Shown piece by piece: positions 63,438-64,000 of a stretch of 64,000 nt of DNA (position 1 is its first letter; the number at the start of each line of letters is the position of its first letter). The position numbers were made by a program, and so were the translations under genes. This DNA is from Allocoprococcus comes. Lineage in GTDB: Bacteria; Bacillota; Clostridia; Lachnospirales; Lachnospiraceae. The stretch lies in assembly GCF_013300725.1 (NCBI RefSeq), contig NZ_JAAIMM010000001.1, positions 1 through 64,000 on the forward strand. The letters are read 5' to 3'. The notes under the pieces were generated by a model that was not told the origin of the DNA, ran no database searches, and was given only the letters and a program-made list of their open reading frames with translations.

Positions 63438-64000
63438 TGAGCACAAATAAATCAGGATGGAAAAAGCTTACCTCTATGAGACTTTTCATGCCACTGGTAT
63501 GTCTGCTTGCAATCATTATCGTAGCAACAATTACAATTCCGGGATTCTTAAGTATATCTCTTAAAAATGGAGTTCCATACGGATATCCGGTCGATGTTAT
63601 CAACCGTGCGTCCGAGCTGGTTATCCTGGCTGTTGGTATGACGCTTGTTACAGCAGCTTCCGGTGGACAGGATATCAGTGTCGGAGCTGTTATGGCAGTT
63701 GCCGCAGCTGTATGCTGCCAGATTCTTTCCGGTGGAGAAGTATCTGTAAACTCTCTGTCAGCACCGATCATCGTTGCATTTCTTGCAGCACTGGTTGCTT
63801 CAGGAATCTGCGGTGCATTTAACGGATTGCTGGTTGCGAAGCTGAACATTCAGCCGATGGTCGCAACATTGATCCTTTACACAGCAGGACGTGGTATTGC
63901 ACAGCTGATCACAGACGGACAGATTACATATATCCGTGTAAAATCTTATCAGGTATTCGGAAGCTATGCCGGAAAATTCCCGATTCCGATGCCGGTTGTA
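63437..64000 (+). CDS. ytfT: Sugar ABC transporter permease, YtfT-like (cut by window edge)
   Basis: The first 188 codons are seen. MSTNKSGWKKLTSMRLFMPL is followed by hydrophobic helices and the family blocks GMTLVTAASGGQDISVGAVM, ICGAFNGLLVAKLNIQPMVA and TLILYTAGRGIAQL, typical of RbsC/YtfT permeases. The frame remains open at base 64000. It probably pairs with a second permease (YjfF-like) beyond the window. Confidence 0.92.
   Translation, partial: MSTNKSGWKKLTSMRLFMPLVCLLAIIIVATITIPGFLSISLKNGVPYGYPVDVINRASELVILAVGMTLVTAASGGQDISVGAVMAVAAAVCCQILSGGEVSVNSLSAPIIVAFLAALVASGICGAFNGLLVAKLNIQPMVATLILYTAGRGIAQLITDGQITYIRVKSYQVFGSYAGKFPIPMPVV

Overview
The window looks like a chromosomal segment of an anaerobic Firmicute of the Clostridia, most likely a gut Lachnospiraceae. 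This rests on moderate GC, strong AGGAGG ribosome binding sites, TTGACA/TATAAT promoters, U-tailed hairpin terminators, a classic S10-spc-alpha ribosomal cluster, a Stickland-type D-proline reductase operon and full selenocysteine machinery. No species can be named from sequence alone.

Layout. 1-1021: tail of a mobile element (serine recombinase C-terminus and a tyrosine integrase scar). 1196-2756: low-molecular-weight tyrosine phosphatase and a convergent rRNA-type methyltransferase. 3201-13415: selenium island with yedF, a selD-like remnant containing an in-frame UGA, a LysR regulator, selD (itself a selenoprotein), selA, selB, a second LysR, a cysteine desulfurase, a YedE-type transporter, a TusA protein and a DUF3343 protein. 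13668-18209: two FadR-type GntR regulators, an SLC13 transporter and L-tartrate dehydratase (ttdA, ttdB). 18572-25145: a four-gene Wadjet (JetABCD) anti-plasmid system. 25289-33546: TetR regulator, proline racemase, the selenocysteine tRNA and prdC, prdA, a small prd-linked gene, prdB (UGA-encoded selenocysteine), prdD and prdE. 33742-37108: TetR regulator with three near-identical operators, divergent from a large secreted repeat protein. 37109-38234: a 53-bp tandem repeat, a 63-residue acidic protein and a probable structured non-coding RNA with its own promoter and terminator. 38235-38777: nitroreductase. 39247-55928: rpsJ through rplQ, including secY, adk, map, a KOW-domain gene, infA and rpoA. 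56088-64000: a membrane-anchored sugar-binding-protein-like sensor, a YesN-type response regulator broken by an in-frame TAG, a YesM-type kinase, and a YtfQ/YtfR/YtfT-type sugar ABC transporter that runs off the window.

How the parts connect. The selenium island would take up and activate selenium, make selenophosphate (SelD), convert seryl-tRNA(Sec) (SelA) and deliver it at UGA (SelB). The tRNA is encoded inside the proline reductase cluster, whose catalytic subunit PrdB needs selenocysteine. Proline racemase makes D-proline, PrdA/PrdB reduce it to 5-aminovalerate, and PrdC supplies electrons. SelD also needs selenocysteine, so the pathway feeds back on itself.

The least explained items are the selD-like UGA remnant, the structured RNA near 38 kb, a four-copy family of structured intergenic repeats, the 53-bp tandem repeat, the split of PrdD/PrdE exactly at the PrdA self-cleavage site, and the sensor protein with a 108-residue low-complexity insert.
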